64,000 nt of DNA from Elusimicrobiota bacterium (GTDB lineage Bacteria > Elusimicrobiota > Elusimicrobia > UBA1565). Below, one piece after another: positions 49,444-58,169 of the stretch. A program made the translations under genes and the position numbers. Every line of letters begins with the position of its first letter. Within the stretch, counting starts at the first letter, position 1. The DNA lies in the NCBI GenBank assembly GCA_016196755.1, contig JACPXC010000045.1, forward strand, positions 62,001 to 126,000. The letters run 5' to 3'. The notes under the pieces are model-generated. The model made no database searches. It was not told the origin of the DNA and worked only from the letters and a program-made list of their open reading frames with translations.

Positions 49444-49471
49444 TGAGGAAGTGTAGCAAAACGGCTAGAAT
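49443..49471 (+). promoter_or_regulatory. Promoter of the nucleoside-salvage operon
   Basis: TTGAGG (49443-49448), a 17-nt spacer and TAGAAT (49466-49471), ending 9 nt before ATG 49481. The -35 box overlaps the start codon of the divergent transketolase gene, whose own -10 (minus 49455-49450, TACACT) lies within this spacer. Confidence 0.55.
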
Positions 49472-49480
49472 CGCCGTCTA

Positions 49481-50317
49481 ATGACTCCAGCCGAGATCCT
49501 CGAATTTTCCAAACGCGGAGCCGACTTCCTGCGCGCCAAGGGCGTCGCCCCGCGCGCGGCGCTGGTCCTGGGCTCCGGCCTGGGCGGCTCGATCCCCGAT
49601 CTGACCGACACCGTCGAGGTGGCCTACACCGACGTCCCGGGCTTCCCCAAGCCCACCGTGGTCGGCCACAGCGGCAAGCTCCTGTTCGGGACCTTCAAGG
49701 GCAAGAAGGGCCCGCTGCCGGTCGCCGTCATGCAGGGCCGGTTCCACCATTACGAAGGCCATCCGATGGGCCAGATCACCCTGCCGGTGCGCGTCCTCGC
49801 CAACCTGGGGGTCAAGACCCTGGTGCTGACCTCGGCGGTGGGCTCGATGGACAAGAAGCTCCCCCCCGGCTCGGTCTGCGTGGTCTCCGACCACATCAAC
49901 TTCATGGGTGCTAATCCCCTGCGCGGCTGCCACACGCCCGGCTTCGGCGGGATGTTCCCCGACCTGAGCGGCACTTACACGCCGGCCCTGCGCAAGCTCG
50001 CCCTGGCCGAGGCCAAGCGCCTCAAGCTGCCGGCGCGCGAGGGCGTCTACGTGGCCTGCCACGGCCCGTCCTACGAGACGCCGGCCGAGATCCGCGCCTA
50101 CTCCAAGCTCGGAGGCTCCATCGTGGGGATGTCGGTCGTCCCCGAGGCTATCGTCGCGCGGCAGTGCGGCCTCGACCTCCTCGTCCTTTCCTGGATATCC
50201 AACATGGCGGCCGGCATCATCAAGGAGACGCTGACCCACCATGACGTGCTGGCCCTGGGCCAGCGTATGGCCGGCCGCCTCAAGGGCCTGGCCACCGGCA
50301 TCCTCGAGCGGCTGTAG
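49481..50317 (+). CDS. Purine-nucleoside phosphorylase, trimeric class
   Basis: 278 residues of the PNP/MTAP family: LVLGSGLGGSIPDL phosphate loop, VVGHSGKLLFG, MQGRFHHYEGHPMGQITLPV, TSAVGSMDKKLPPGSVCVVSDHINFM, and GPSYETPAEIRAY with GMSVVPEAIVAR. It cleaves purine nucleosides to base and (deoxy)ribose-1-phosphate. First gene of the PNP - pyrimidine phosphorylase - upp operon. Confidence 0.94.
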   Translation: MTPAEILEFSKRGADFLRAKGVAPRAALVLGSGLGGSIPDLTDTVEVAYTDVPGFPKPTVVGHSGKLLFGTFKGKKGPLPVAVMQGRFHHYEGHPMGQITLPVRVLANLGVKTLVLTSAVGSMDKKLPPGSVCVVSDHINFMGANPLRGCHTPGFGGMFPDLSGTYTPALRKLALAEAKRLKLPAREGVYVACHGPSYETPAEIRAYSKLGGSIVGMSVVPEAIVARQCGLDLLVLSWISNMAAGIIKETLTHHDVLALGQRMAGRLKGLATGILERL

Positions 50318-50326
50318 GAGCCTGCC

Positions 50327-51628
50327 GTGCGGATGCTCGACCTCATCGCCAAGAAGCGCGACGGACATGCCCACTCCCCCGAGGAGCTGGCCTTCATCGT
50401 CCACGCCGCCGCCGCGGGCTCCGTGCCGGACTACCAGCTCTCCGCTTGGCTCATGGCCGTGCTCCAGCGCTCGATGACGCGCCCCGAGACGACGGCGTTC
50501 ACCGACTCCATGGCGCGCTCGGGCCTCCGCCTCATGCTCCCCGGGACGGCGGTCGACAAGCACTCCACCGGCGGGGTCGGCGACGGGGTCTCGCTGGCGC
50601 TGGCCCCGCTCGTCGCCGCGGCGGGCGTGACCGTCCCCATGATGTCGGGCAGAGGCCTGGGCCACACCGGCGGGACACTCGACAAGCTCGAGTCGGTGCG
50701 CGGCCTCAAGGTGCGCATGAAGGTGCCGCAGGTCGAGCGCCAGCTCCGGAAGCTCGGCGTCTGCATGTTCGGCCAATCCGGCGAGCTGGCCCCGGCCGAC
50801 GGCAAGCTCTACGCCCTGCGCGACGCCACCGCCACGGTTCCGGCGCGGCCGCTGATCGTGGCCAGCATCCTCTCCAAGAAGTTGGCCGAGGACTTAGACG
50901 GCCTCGTCCTCGACGTCAAGTGCGGTACCGGGGCGATATTCCAAACCGAGGCCGAGGCGCGCTCGCTGGCCGCGGACCTCATCTCGACGGCCAAGGCGCT
51001 GGGCCTGGGCTGCGTCGGGCTCCTTACCGGGATGGACGAGCCGTTGGGCCGCGCGATCGGGAACTCGCTCGAACTGCGCCAGGCCGTGGCCGTCCTGCAG
51101 GGCGACGAGTCCTGCGGCGACTACCTCGAGGTGCTCTACACTCTGGGCGGTTGGATGCTGGTGCTGGCCCGCAAGGCGCGCACCGCTCCTCAGGGTGCCG
51201 AGGTCCTGCGCGGCCTGGTGCGCTCCGGCAAGGCGCTGGATAGGTTCCGCGCCATGGTGAAGGCCCAGGGCGGCGACCCACGCGTAGCCGACGACCCGGA
51301 CAAGGTGCTCCCGCGCGCGAAAAAGAGCCTCCCCCTCCTGGCCGCGCGCGCCGGCTGGGTGACGCGCCTCGATGCCCTGGCCGCGGGTCGGGCCGGCGTG
51401 GCGCTGGGCGCCGGCCGTTCGCACATGGAAGACACGCTCGATTACTCGGCCGGCATCGTGCTGGCCAAGAAGGTCGGCGACCCGGTCAGCCGCGGGACCG
51501 AGGTGGCGCGCCTCTACGGTGCCGACGCCGCCAGCTTGCGCGCCGGCCATGCCCTGCTCGCCGCGGGGCTCGAGATCGGCCCGCGCCCGCCGCGCCGGGT
51601 CCCCGTCGTTCGCAAGGTTTGGAGGTAG
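50327..51628 (+). CDS. Thymidine/pyrimidine-nucleoside phosphorylase
   Basis: 433 residues, typical length. It has the signature SGRGLGHTGGTLDKLES plus VDKHSTGGVGDGVS (phosphate site) and LDVKCGTGAIF. GTG 50327 follows AGGAG. It phosphorolyses thymidine or uridine; deoA versus pdp cannot be settled. The uracil released can feed Upp, encoded 5 nt downstream. Confidence 0.94.
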   Translation: MRMLDLIAKKRDGHAHSPEELAFIVHAAAAGSVPDYQLSAWLMAVLQRSMTRPETTAFTDSMARSGLRLMLPGTAVDKHSTGGVGDGVSLALAPLVAAAGVTVPMMSGRGLGHTGGTLDKLESVRGLKVRMKVPQVERQLRKLGVCMFGQSGELAPADGKLYALRDATATVPARPLIVASILSKKLAEDLDGLVLDVKCGTGAIFQTEAEARSLAADLISTAKALGLGCVGLLTGMDEPLGRAIGNSLELRQAVAVLQGDESCGDYLEVLYTLGGWMLVLARKARTAPQGAEVLRGLVRSGKALDRFRAMVKAQGGDPRVADDPDKVLPRAKKSLPLLAARAGWVTRLDALAAGRAGVALGAGRSHMEDTLDYSAGIVLAKKVGDPVSRGTEVARLYGADAASLRAGHALLAAGLEIGPRPPRRVPVVRKVWR

Positions 51629-51633
51629 GCCCC

Positions 51634-52260
51634 ATGAGCAGCGTCCGCGTCGTCGAGCATCCCGTCCTGCAGGAGGCCCTGGCGCGCTTGCGCGACAAGG
51701 CCACCAAGCCCGCGGAGTTCCGCCGGCTGATGGCCGACGCGGGACTCATTCTCGGCCTCGCCGCGCTCGAGAAGCTCAAGACCGCGCCGGGCCGCGTCGA
51801 CACGCCGCTTAAGTCCGCGAAGGCGGAGCGCATCGCCCAGCCGGTGGCGCTGGTGGCCATACTCCGCGCCGGCCTGGGGCTCTTGCCCAAGCTCACCGAG
51901 CTTTTGCCCGACGCCGCGGCGGGGCATATCGGCCTCTACCGCAACGAGGAGACCCTCAACCCCATCCGCTACTACGTGCGCCTGCCCAAGCGCCTGCCCG
52001 ACACCAAGACGCTCCTGTTCGACCCGATGCTGGCCACCGGAGGCTCCGCCGCCGAGGCCATCCGCATCCTCAAGACCGACGGGGCGCGCGAGATCACCTT
52101 GGTGAGCCTGCTGGCCACGAAGGCCGGCGTGAAGCGGGTCCAGCGCGAGCATCCGGCCGTGGCCATCGTCACGGCCGCGGTCGACCCGGTCCTCAACAAG
52201 CACGGCTACATCGTCCCGGGCCTCGGCGACGCCGGCGACCGCATCTTTGGGACGCTATAG
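51634..52260 (+). CDS. upp: Uracil phosphoribosyltransferase
   Basis: 208 residues from ATG 51634 (GGAGG upstream): VVEHPVLQEALARLRDK, VALVAILRAGLGLLPKL, YYVRLPKRLPDTKTLLFDPM then LATGGSAAEAIRIL (PRPP loop) and the C-terminal GDAGDRIFGTL. It converts uracil and PRPP to UMP. Confidence 0.96.
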   Translation: MSSVRVVEHPVLQEALARLRDKATKPAEFRRLMADAGLILGLAALEKLKTAPGRVDTPLKSAKAERIAQPVALVAILRAGLGLLPKLTELLPDAAAGHIGLYRNEETLNPIRYYVRLPKRLPDTKTLLFDPMLATGGSAAEAIRILKTDGAREITLVSLLATKAGVKRVQREHPAVAIVTAAVDPVLNKHGYIVPGLGDAGDRIFGTL

Positions 52261-53676
52261 ATGTCCTTCCCCAAGCGCGCCCTCATAAAAGAACTGCTGG
52301 CGTCCCAGCCCGGGACCGCCGTCACGCTGGCCGGCTGGGTCAAGACCGTGCGGGTCTCGAAGGGAGGCTTCAGTTTCGTCACCGTCAACGACGGCACCTG
52401 CCAGGCCAGCATCCAGGTGGTGGCCGACAAGGTCCTGCCGAACTACGAGGGCGAGGTGTCGCGCCTTTTGGCCGGCGCTTCGGTCCTGGTGCGCGGGGAC
52501 CTGGTGGCCAGCCAGGGCAAGGGACAGACCGTCGAGGTGAAGGCCTCCGAGGTGACGGTGCTCGGCAAGGCCGACGAGACTTTCCCCATCCAGCCCAAGA
52601 AGCACACCATGGAGTTCCTGCGCGAGGTGGCGCACCTGCGGCCGCGCACGAACCTCTTCGGCGCCGTGGCCCGGGTGCGCAACGAGGTCTGCCGCGCGAT
52701 CCACGAGTTCTTCCAGGGCGAGAGCTTCCTCTACGTCAACACGCCCATCATCACCGCCTCCGACTGCGAGGGCGCGGGGCAGATGTTCCGGGTCTCGACG
52801 CTCGACCCCGCCCAGCCGCCGCGCACGCCGGAAGGGACGGTGGACTACGCCCAGGACTTCTTCAGCAAGCAGGCCTTCCTGACCGTGTCGGGCCAGCTCG
52901 AGGGCGAGACCTACGCCTGCGCCCTGGGCCGCATCTACACCTTCGGGCCGACCTTCCGGGCCGAGAACTCCAACACCCCGCGGCACCTTGCCGAGTTCTG
53001 GATGGTGGAGCCCGAGGCGGCGTTCGCGGATCTAGACGACGACGCGGACTTGGCCGAGCGTTTCCTCAAGCACATCTTCCGCTCGGTGCTGGCGCGCTGT
53101 CCCGAGGACCTCAAGTTCCTCGCCGAGCGCAACGACCCGACCTTGGTCGACACCTTGAAGGCCATCGTCGACAGCGACTTCGCGCGGCTCTCCTACACCG
53201 AGGCGGTTGAGCTCCTGAAGGCGTCGGGCAAGGCCTTCGAGTTCCCCGTGTCCTGGGGGATGGACCTGCAGACCGAGCACGAGCGCTGGCTGACCGAGGA
53301 GAAGTTCAAGAAGCCCGTCATCGTGATGAACTACCCGGCCAAGATCAAGGCGTTCTACATGCGGCTCAACGACGACGCCGCCCAGCACGGCGGCGAGCCC
53401 ACGGTGGCCGCGATGGACGTCCTCATGCCCAAGATCGGCGAGATCATCGGCGGCTCCCAGCGCGAGGACAGGCTCGAGCTGCTCGAGTCGCGGCTGAAAG
53501 CGCAGGGGCTCGAGCCCGAGGACTACTGGTGGTACCTGGACCTGCGCCGCTACGGCTCGGTGCCGCATGCCGGCTTCGGGCTGGGGCTCGAGCGCGCGGT
53601 GCAGTTCGTGACCGGGATGTCGAACATCCGCGACGTGATCCCGTATCCGCGCGTGCCGCGCTCCGCGGAATTCTGA
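52261..53676 (+). CDS. asnS: Asparaginyl-tRNA synthetase
   Basis: 471 residues, class IIb. The N-terminal OB-fold anticodon domain ([20 protein letters not shown]) precedes the catalytic core with [20 protein letters not shown], motif 2 [21 protein letters not shown] region, and motif 3 [25 protein letters not shown] and the ending FPxR-type [10 protein letters not shown] favour AsnRS over AspRS. It starts at the base after the upp stop. Confidence 0.96.
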   Translation: MSFPKRALIKELLASQPGTAVTLAGWVKTVRVSKGGFSFVTVNDGTCQASIQVVADKVLPNYEGEVSRLLAGASVLVRGDLVASQGKGQTVEVKASEVTVLGKADETFPIQPKKHTMEFLREVAHLRPRTNLFGAVARVRNEVCRAIHEFFQGESFLYVNTPIITASDCEGAGQMFRVSTLDPAQPPRTPEGTVDYAQDFFSKQAFLTVSGQLEGETYACALGRIYTFGPTFRAENSNTPRHLAEFWMVEPEAAFADLDDDADLAERFLKHIFRSVLARCPEDLKFLAERNDPTLVDTLKAIVDSDFARLSYTEAVELLKASGKAFEFPVSWGMDLQTEHERWLTEEKFKKPVIVMNYPAKIKAFYMRLNDDAAQHGGEPTVAAMDVLMPKIGEIIGGSQREDRLELLESRLKAQGLEPEDYWWYLDLRRYGSVPHAGFGLGLERAVQFVTGMSNIRDVIPYPRVPRSAEF

Positions 53677-53678
53677 GT

Positions 53679-54236
53679 TTGTCCCTGCCGCTGGCCGTCC
53701 TCGTCGCGCTCTCGGCCGCGGCCGCGGAGCCTCCCCCCTCCCGCATCGCGCACTCGGCGCGCAACTGCTGGCCGGCCGACGAGGGCCATCCGTTCTCCGA
53801 CCACCGCTACCCTAAAGCCTCCGAGGGGGCGCTTCCCGTCCCCCCGCGCTGGGTGGAGCGCTTCGGCGGGAGCTGCCGGGGGACGCTGGATTGGCTCAGG
53901 TCCAACGAGGATAAGGCCTGGAGCGACACCGACCGGGAGCCGCGCGAGCGCGAGAACGCGCTGGCCTTCCTCCTCTCGAACTGCGGCAGCGCCGACCTCA
54001 GGGCTCTGGCGGGGCTCTACGAGTCGAGCGCCGGCCGCGACTGCGCGCGCTGTCCCTCCCTGGCGGCGCTGGCGGTGACGGCGCTGGAGAAGCGCGGCCG
54101 CCTGGACCTCGTCTTTTCGGCCCTGCTCAAGCGCGCCCAAGGACGCATGCTGGCCTGGCGCCGGCCACGCCTACGACTAGGCCTGGGGAAACCGCGGTCT
54201 CCCGCCTATACTAGCCGTAGGTATGCCCGCGGCTAG
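53679..54236 (+). CDS. Secreted protein of unknown function (185 residues)
   Basis: TTG 53679 is inferred because it begins a signal peptide (SLPLAVLVALSAAAAEPPPS) 2 nt after asnS. Six or more Cys residues (NCWP, SCRGTL, NCGSADL, DCARCPS) suggest disulfides in the periplasm. The C-terminal 25 residues are Arg-rich and overlap the next gene by 14 nt, so the natural end could differ. No family is recognised. It precedes the pseudopilin genes and may belong with them. Confidence 0.5.
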   Translation: MSLPLAVLVALSAAAAEPPPSRIAHSARNCWPADEGHPFSDHRYPKASEGALPVPPRWVERFGGSCRGTLDWLRSNEDKAWSDTDREPRERENALAFLLSNCGSADLRALAGLYESSAGRDCARCPSLAALAVTALEKRGRLDLVFSALLKRAQGRMLAWRRPRLRLGLGKPRSPAYTSRRYARG

Positions 54237-54669
54237 GAACCGGCACGGCGCGCGCGGCGCCGCGCTCGTCGAAGTCATCATCTCAGGCCTCCTCATCGCC
54301 ATCGCGGTCTCCTCCGTGATGGGCGCCCTCCTCCATGCCCGCCGCGGCGCCGGCAAGACCGGCAGTCTCGAGCGGGCCTCCCTCCACGCGGAGCGCCTGC
54401 GCACGGAGCTCAAGAACTACGTCACCGACGACCACTCCCCTCTCGAGGGCGCGCCGGGCACCCCGCCGGGCTCCTGGAAGCTGGAGGGCGATCCCTGCGA
54501 CTGCTGGGCGCTCCGCGAGGGCGCCCACGACGCCTCGGCGCTCCTGCCCGAGGACTTCCGCACCCGCCACGGCGCCACGATGACCTACGTCGTCAGCGTG
54601 ACGGTGGTCGACGGCTCGCCGCTCCGCCAGGCCGACATCAAGGTGCGCTGGGAGGACGCGGACCGATGA
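54223..54669 (+). CDS. Type II secretion/type IV pilus pseudopilin 1
   Basis: 148 residues. A short basic leader ends in Gly before AALVEVIISGLLIAIAVSSV: Glu at +5 after the prepilin-peptidase site, then a hydrophobic helix, the class-III prepilin pattern. The soluble part has one Cys pair (CDCW). TATACT ends 10 nt before the ATG. A 4-nt overlap leads to the next pseudopilin. Confidence 0.75.
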   Translation: MPAARNRHGARGAALVEVIISGLLIAIAVSSVMGALLHARRGAGKTGSLERASLHAERLRTELKNYVTDDHSPLEGAPGTPPGSWKLEGDPCDCWALREGAHDASALLPEDFRTRHGATMTYVVSVTVVDGSPLRQADIKVRWEDADR

Positions 54670-55241
54670 GGCCCCCCAGCGGCCAGGGCGGCTTCTCGAT
54701 CGCCGAGCTGCTCATGGCCCTGGCGCTGTTCTCGATCATGCTGACGGCGATGGCCGGCGTGTACGCGCTGGCCTTCAAGGGCCAGGCCGACTCCATCCGG
54801 CAGGGGGCGGTCAGCGACCAGGGCACCCTGCTGCACAACGCCCTGAACCGGGCGTTCGCGGCGGCCACCTACGTCTCCGACCCGGCCCCCGGCGGCACGG
54901 ACACGCGGCTGACGCTGTGGGAGAATGTGGACCCCGCCGACGGCGCCGGCGCGCTGGTGGCGGGTCTGCCCCGCACCTACCGGCATTTCTGCCGCGACGC
55001 CTCCGCCAGCGGGGTCTACCTCTACCGCGGGGAGTATCCCAGGACCGACATCGTCTGCGGGACCACCACGGGCGGCGACCTCCTGGCCGGAGGCACCCGG
55101 ATGGCGGTGGCGGCGCTGTTCTCCAGGGAGGCCGAGAACGTCGTGGCCGTGGACTACCGTGTGAGCTTCGCCGGGACTTCGTCCAAGCCGCTCAGGCCCG
55201 CCGCCGAGAGCCTGCGCTACGTGCTCCGCCATGCCTGGTAG
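54666..55241 (+). CDS. Type II secretion/type IV pilus pseudopilin 2
   Basis: 191 residues. The classic prepilin N-terminus GQGG then FSIAELLMALALFSIMLTAM has Glu at +5 and is the clearest of the three. Its size suits a GspJ/PilW-like minor pseudopilin. It overlaps the upstream and downstream pseudopilin genes. Confidence 0.85.
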   Translation: MRPPSGQGGFSIAELLMALALFSIMLTAMAGVYALAFKGQADSIRQGAVSDQGTLLHNALNRAFAAATYVSDPAPGGTDTRLTLWENVDPADGAGALVAGLPRTYRHFCRDASASGVYLYRGEYPRTDIVCGTTTGGDLLAGGTRMAVAALFSREAENVVAVDYRVSFAGTSSKPLRPAAESLRYVLRHAW

Positions 55242-55572
55242 AGCGCGGCGGCGCGGCGAGCGCGGGGCCTTCCTCACCCAGGCGGTGGTCTTCGTCCTGC
55301 TCCTGGCGCTGTTGGCCAGCCTGGCCATACGGCTGACCTACGCGCGCCACGTCTTCGTCCACAAGGCCCGCAGCGGCGCCTCGGCGCGGGCGGCGGCCGA
55401 GGCCGCCGAGGCCTACGCGCTGGCCTGCCTGGCGAACACGGCGTTCGGACGGGATCACTGCAGTCTGGCGTCGATCACCTGCCTGCCGGCCAGCGTCGCG
55501 GGACGGAGCCTCCGCTGGTCCGCGAGCGGGTCTCCGCCTCAGTGCCGGCTCGAGACCCAGGTCGGGGACTGA
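55231..55572 (+). CDS. Small pseudopilin-like protein 3
   Basis: 113 residues: basic leader RARRRGERG, then AFLTQAVVFVLLLALLASLA. The cleavage Gly and helix are present, but position +5 is Gln instead of the usual Glu, as in GspK/PilX-type minor pilins that sit at the pilus tip. The soluble part is short with two Cys pairs. It overlaps pseudopilin 2 by 11 nt. Confidence 0.65.
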   Translation: MPGRARRRGERGAFLTQAVVFVLLLALLASLAIRLTYARHVFVHKARSGASARAAAEAAEAYALACLANTAFGRDHCSLASITCLPASVAGRSLRWSASGSPPQCRLETQVGD

Positions 55573-55573
55573 G

Positions 55574-56419
55574 TCACTTTACGAGGACCATGTCCTCGAG
55601 ATGGACGACGTAGCCGCCGTAACGGCGGGACGCCTTCCAGGCCGTGGTCGTCTTCGTGCCGTAGGAGAGCAGGCCGACGTAGGGCTGGCTGCGGACGCCG
55701 ATGGACAGCTGCCCGTCCAACTCGAAGTCCGCGCAATAGCACTTGGCGTCCTCGGCGGGCGGGGCGTCGGCGGGGTCCATCGCGCAGTCTTCCGCCTGGT
55801 TGGCCGCCTCGGCGAGGGTGAAGGCGGTCTTCTCGCTGACGTAGGTGCCGTTGATGCGCAGGCGCAGCTTGAAAACCGTGCCGTTGGTGGCGCCGACGAA
55901 GGCGGCGGGCGGCGGGTCGCTGCGCAGGACCTCGCAGAGCTTGCCTCGGGCCCGCGCGGTGTAGAGGCCGGCTTGGGTGGTCTTCATCGTGCTCCGGATG
56001 AAGCTGTTGCTGTTGTAGAGCTTGCCGGTCGTCACGGCGCACTGCTTGACCCAGGCGTAGGTGTTGTTCGGCTGGCTGAAGTCGTCCTTGGAGCCTTGGG
56101 CGAAGATGTTCTCCGGAGTGTCGTCTAGGACGACCCGGTACCACCACGTGCCGGGCTCGGAGGGCTCTCCCGACGGCGAGCTCGCGTAATAGGAGCCGGT
56201 CTCGCTGCAATAGGCGAAGATGCCGGGGTCGGGCATGGGCGGGACGTCCATCGCCGCGCGCGTCTGATAGGGCGTGAACTTGTAGCGCTGCGCGCGGAGG
56301 TTGTTATAGACGCCGACGGGAGCCGGGTAGTAGGTCGTTACGTTGAGCTCTTCGGCCCTGGCGGTGGCGGCTAGCCCCGCGGCGAGCAAGGCGGCGAGTC
56401 CGAGGTGCGTCCGTTCCAC
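55574..56419 (-). CDS. Secreted protein opening with a TYYPAP motif, unknown function
   Basis: 281 residues. Signal peptide (LAALLAAGLAATARAEEL), then LNVTTYYPAPVGVYNNLRAQ. Similar TYYPAP-xGxYxxLR starts recur, to my knowledge, in secreted proteins of Elusimicrobiota/Omnitrophota genomes; this could not be searched. The remainder is beta-rich with eight Cys residues. It is convergent with the pseudopilin genes and may be an exported or pilus-associated product. Confidence 0.65.
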   Translation of the reverse strand: MERTHLGLAALLAAGLAATARAEELNVTTYYPAPVGVYNNLRAQRYKFTPYQTRAAMDVPPMPDPGIFAYCSETGSYYASSPSGEPSEPGTWWYRVVLDDTPENIFAQGSKDDFSQPNNTYAWVKQCAVTTGKLYNSNSFIRSTMKTTQAGLYTARARGKLCEVLRSDPPPAAFVGATNGTVFKLRLRINGTYVSEKTAFTLAEAANQAEDCAMDPADAPPAEDAKCYCADFELDGQLSIGVRSQPYVGLLSYGTKTTTAWKASRRYGGYVVHLEDMVLVK

Positions 56420-56420
56420 G

Positions 56421-57395
56421 CTAGCCCAGCGCTTCCGGGTTGACGAGGTGGCTGGGCCGCCGGCCCTCGAGAGCGGCGACCATGTCCGACGCGGCGATCA
56501 TCGCCATCCGGGTCCGCGTCGCGCTCGAGGCGCTGGCGATGTGGGGCGCCAGCACCACGTTGTCGAGCTCGGCCAGGCCCGGCGCCATGTCGGGCTCGTT
56601 CTCGTATACGTCGAGGCCGGCCGCGAAGATCGTGCCTTTCCTCAAGGCCGCCACCAGCGCGGCCTCGTCGATGACGGCCCCGCGCGCCGTGTTGATCAGG
56701 ACGGCGGTCCTCTTCATCTCGCCGAGCTCCTTGGCGCCGATGAGGTGCCGCGTCTCGGGCGAGAGCGGCACGTGGACGCTGACGAAGTCCGATTGGGACA
56801 GCAAAGACGAGAGCGTCGCGTGCCGGGCCGACACCGCGCTCTCGAGGTCCTCGGGGGCGCGCTTGACGTCGCTGTAGAGCACGCGCATCCCGAAACCCTT
56901 GGCGCGCTGGGCCATCGCCACGCCGATGCGGCCGAAGCCGACTAGGCCGAGGGTCTTGTTGTGGACGTCGACGCCGAGCATCGACATGATGTCCCAGCCC
57001 TGGTAGAGTCCGCGGCGGGTATAGCGGTCGGCCTCGGGGATGCGCCGGGCGGCGGCCATCATCAGCGCCCAGGCGAAGTCGGCCGTGGTCTCGGTAAGGA
57101 CGCCGGGAGTGTTCGTGACGAGGACCTTGCGGCGCGTGGCCGCGGCCACGTCGACGTTGTTGTGGCCGACGGCCACGTTGCTGACGCACTTAAGCCCCGG
57201 GGTGGCGAGGACGTCGTCGCCCACCGCGTCGGTCAACAGCGACACCAGGCCGGCGCTGCCGTCGAGGCGCTTCTTGAGCTCGACCGGCGTGAGGGTCCGG
57301 TCGGCGCCGTTGACCTCCACCTCGCAGCTCGCGCGCAGGTGCTCCAGGGCCTCGTCGGGCAGGAGCCGGGACACGAAGACCTTGGGCTTCTTCAC
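56421..57395 (-). CDS. D-2-hydroxyacid dehydrogenase (glyoxylate/hydroxypyruvate reductase-like)
   Basis: 324 residues. NAD-binding motif TLGLVGFGRIGVAMAQRAKG, substrate-loop VAVGHNNVDV, catalytic Arg in INTARGAVID, Glu in VYENEP and His in APHIASAS. This is the GyaR/GRHPR-like group, reducing glyoxylate or hydroxypyruvate. It is translationally coupled to the FNR-like regulator (4-nt overlap). With the malate synthase at 63816 it hints at glyoxylate metabolism. Confidence 0.92.
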   Translation of the reverse strand: MKKPKVFVSRLLPDEALEHLRASCEVEVNGADRTLTPVELKKRLDGSAGLVSLLTDAVGDDVLATPGLKCVSNVAVGHNNVDVAAATRRKVLVTNTPGVLTETTADFAWALMMAAARRIPEADRYTRRGLYQGWDIMSMLGVDVHNKTLGLVGFGRIGVAMAQRAKGFGMRVLYSDVKRAPEDLESAVSARHATLSSLLSQSDFVSVHVPLSPETRHLIGAKELGEMKRTAVLINTARGAVIDEAALVAALRKGTIFAAGLDVYENEPDMAPGLAELDNVVLAPHIASASSATRTRMAMIAASDMVAALEGRRPSHLVNPEALG

Positions 57396-58105
57396 GAGAA
57401 GTGGCCGGAGAGCGACTTGAGCTTCTCGACGTCGAGGACCTGGATGTCCTTGCCCTTGCGCGCCACCAGGCCGCGGGACTCGAAGTCCTTGAGCAGGCGC
57501 ACCGTGGTCTCGATGGTCAGGCCCGCCATCTCGGCGATGTCCTTGCGCTTGAGGCCGCTGATGACGGCCTGGTTCTTCTTGATCGCCGCCGCCGGCACGG
57601 TGCGCAGCAGGGTGCCGGCCAGACGGCCGCGCGCCGGCTTGAAGGCGATGTCGCGGGCCTTGGCCTCGCCGCGCCGGGCGTCGCGCGCCACCTCGCGCAG
57701 GAGGGCCAGCGCGGAGCGCGGGTGCTTGGAAAGGAATTCCTTAAAGGAGTTGACCTCGATCATCGAGACCACCGACTCCTCCATCGCCTCGGAGGAACCG
57801 GCGTAGGGCCACTCGGCCAGGGTGGAGATATGGCCGACCAGGTCGCCGGGCTGCTCGATGCGCAGCAGGAGCTGTTGGCCGGTCCGGGAGGCCTTGAGCA
57901 CCTTCACCTTGCCGGTGCAGACCACGTAGATGCCGGATGGGTTCTCTCCCTCGTAGAAGACCGTCTCGCCGCTCTTGAAGCGGTTGGCGATGCGCATCTC
58001 GCGCCATTCCTTCTTGGAGGTCTTGTCGTCGAGCAGGTCGTAGAAGCAGTTCTTGCGGTGGGGGCACCACTCGCAGTTCGGCGCCTCTTTCTTGGAAAAA
58101 CCCAT
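57392..58105 (-). CDS. Crp/Fnr-family regulator with FNR-type N-terminal cysteines
   Basis: 237 residues. N-terminal Cys11-x2-Cys14-x5-Cys20 has exactly the spacing of E. coli FNR Cys20/23/29, which bind a [4Fe-4S] cluster. The cyclic-nucleotide-like beta roll follows (about 35-150) and a Crp-type HTH (about 185-225: RKDIAEMAGLTIETTVRLLK). The FNR fourth ligand in the beta roll is missing at its usual place; Cys63 is the only other Cys. It may be an oxygen or redox sensor with altered cluster ligation. It is co-transcribed with the hydroxyacid dehydrogenase. Confidence 0.9.
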   Translation of the reverse strand: MGFSKKEAPNCEWCPHRKNCFYDLLDDKTSKKEWREMRIANRFKSGETVFYEGENPSGIYVVCTGKVKVLKASRTGQQLLLRIEQPGDLVGHISTLAEWPYAGSSEAMEESVVSMIEVNSFKEFLSKHPRSALALLREVARDARRGEAKARDIAFKPARGRLAGTLLRTVPAAAIKKNQAVISGLKRKDIAEMAGLTIETTVRLLKDFESRGLVARKGKDIQVLDVEKLKSLSGHFS

Positions 58106-58113
58106 GGAAAACG

Positions 58114-58130
58114 GCTCCCGCTCCGGGAGC
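58114..58130. promoter_or_regulatory. Hairpin in the leader of the FNR-like gene
   Basis: GCTCCCG-CTC-CGGGAGC forms a perfect 7-bp stem. On the minus strand the only Shine-Dalgarno-like GGGAG lies inside the stem, 9 nt before ATG 58105, so folding could limit translation. Confidence 0.4.
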
Positions 58131-58169
58131 GGCCGGAGCTCGGGGGGATGGTAACAAATCTCGGAGGCG

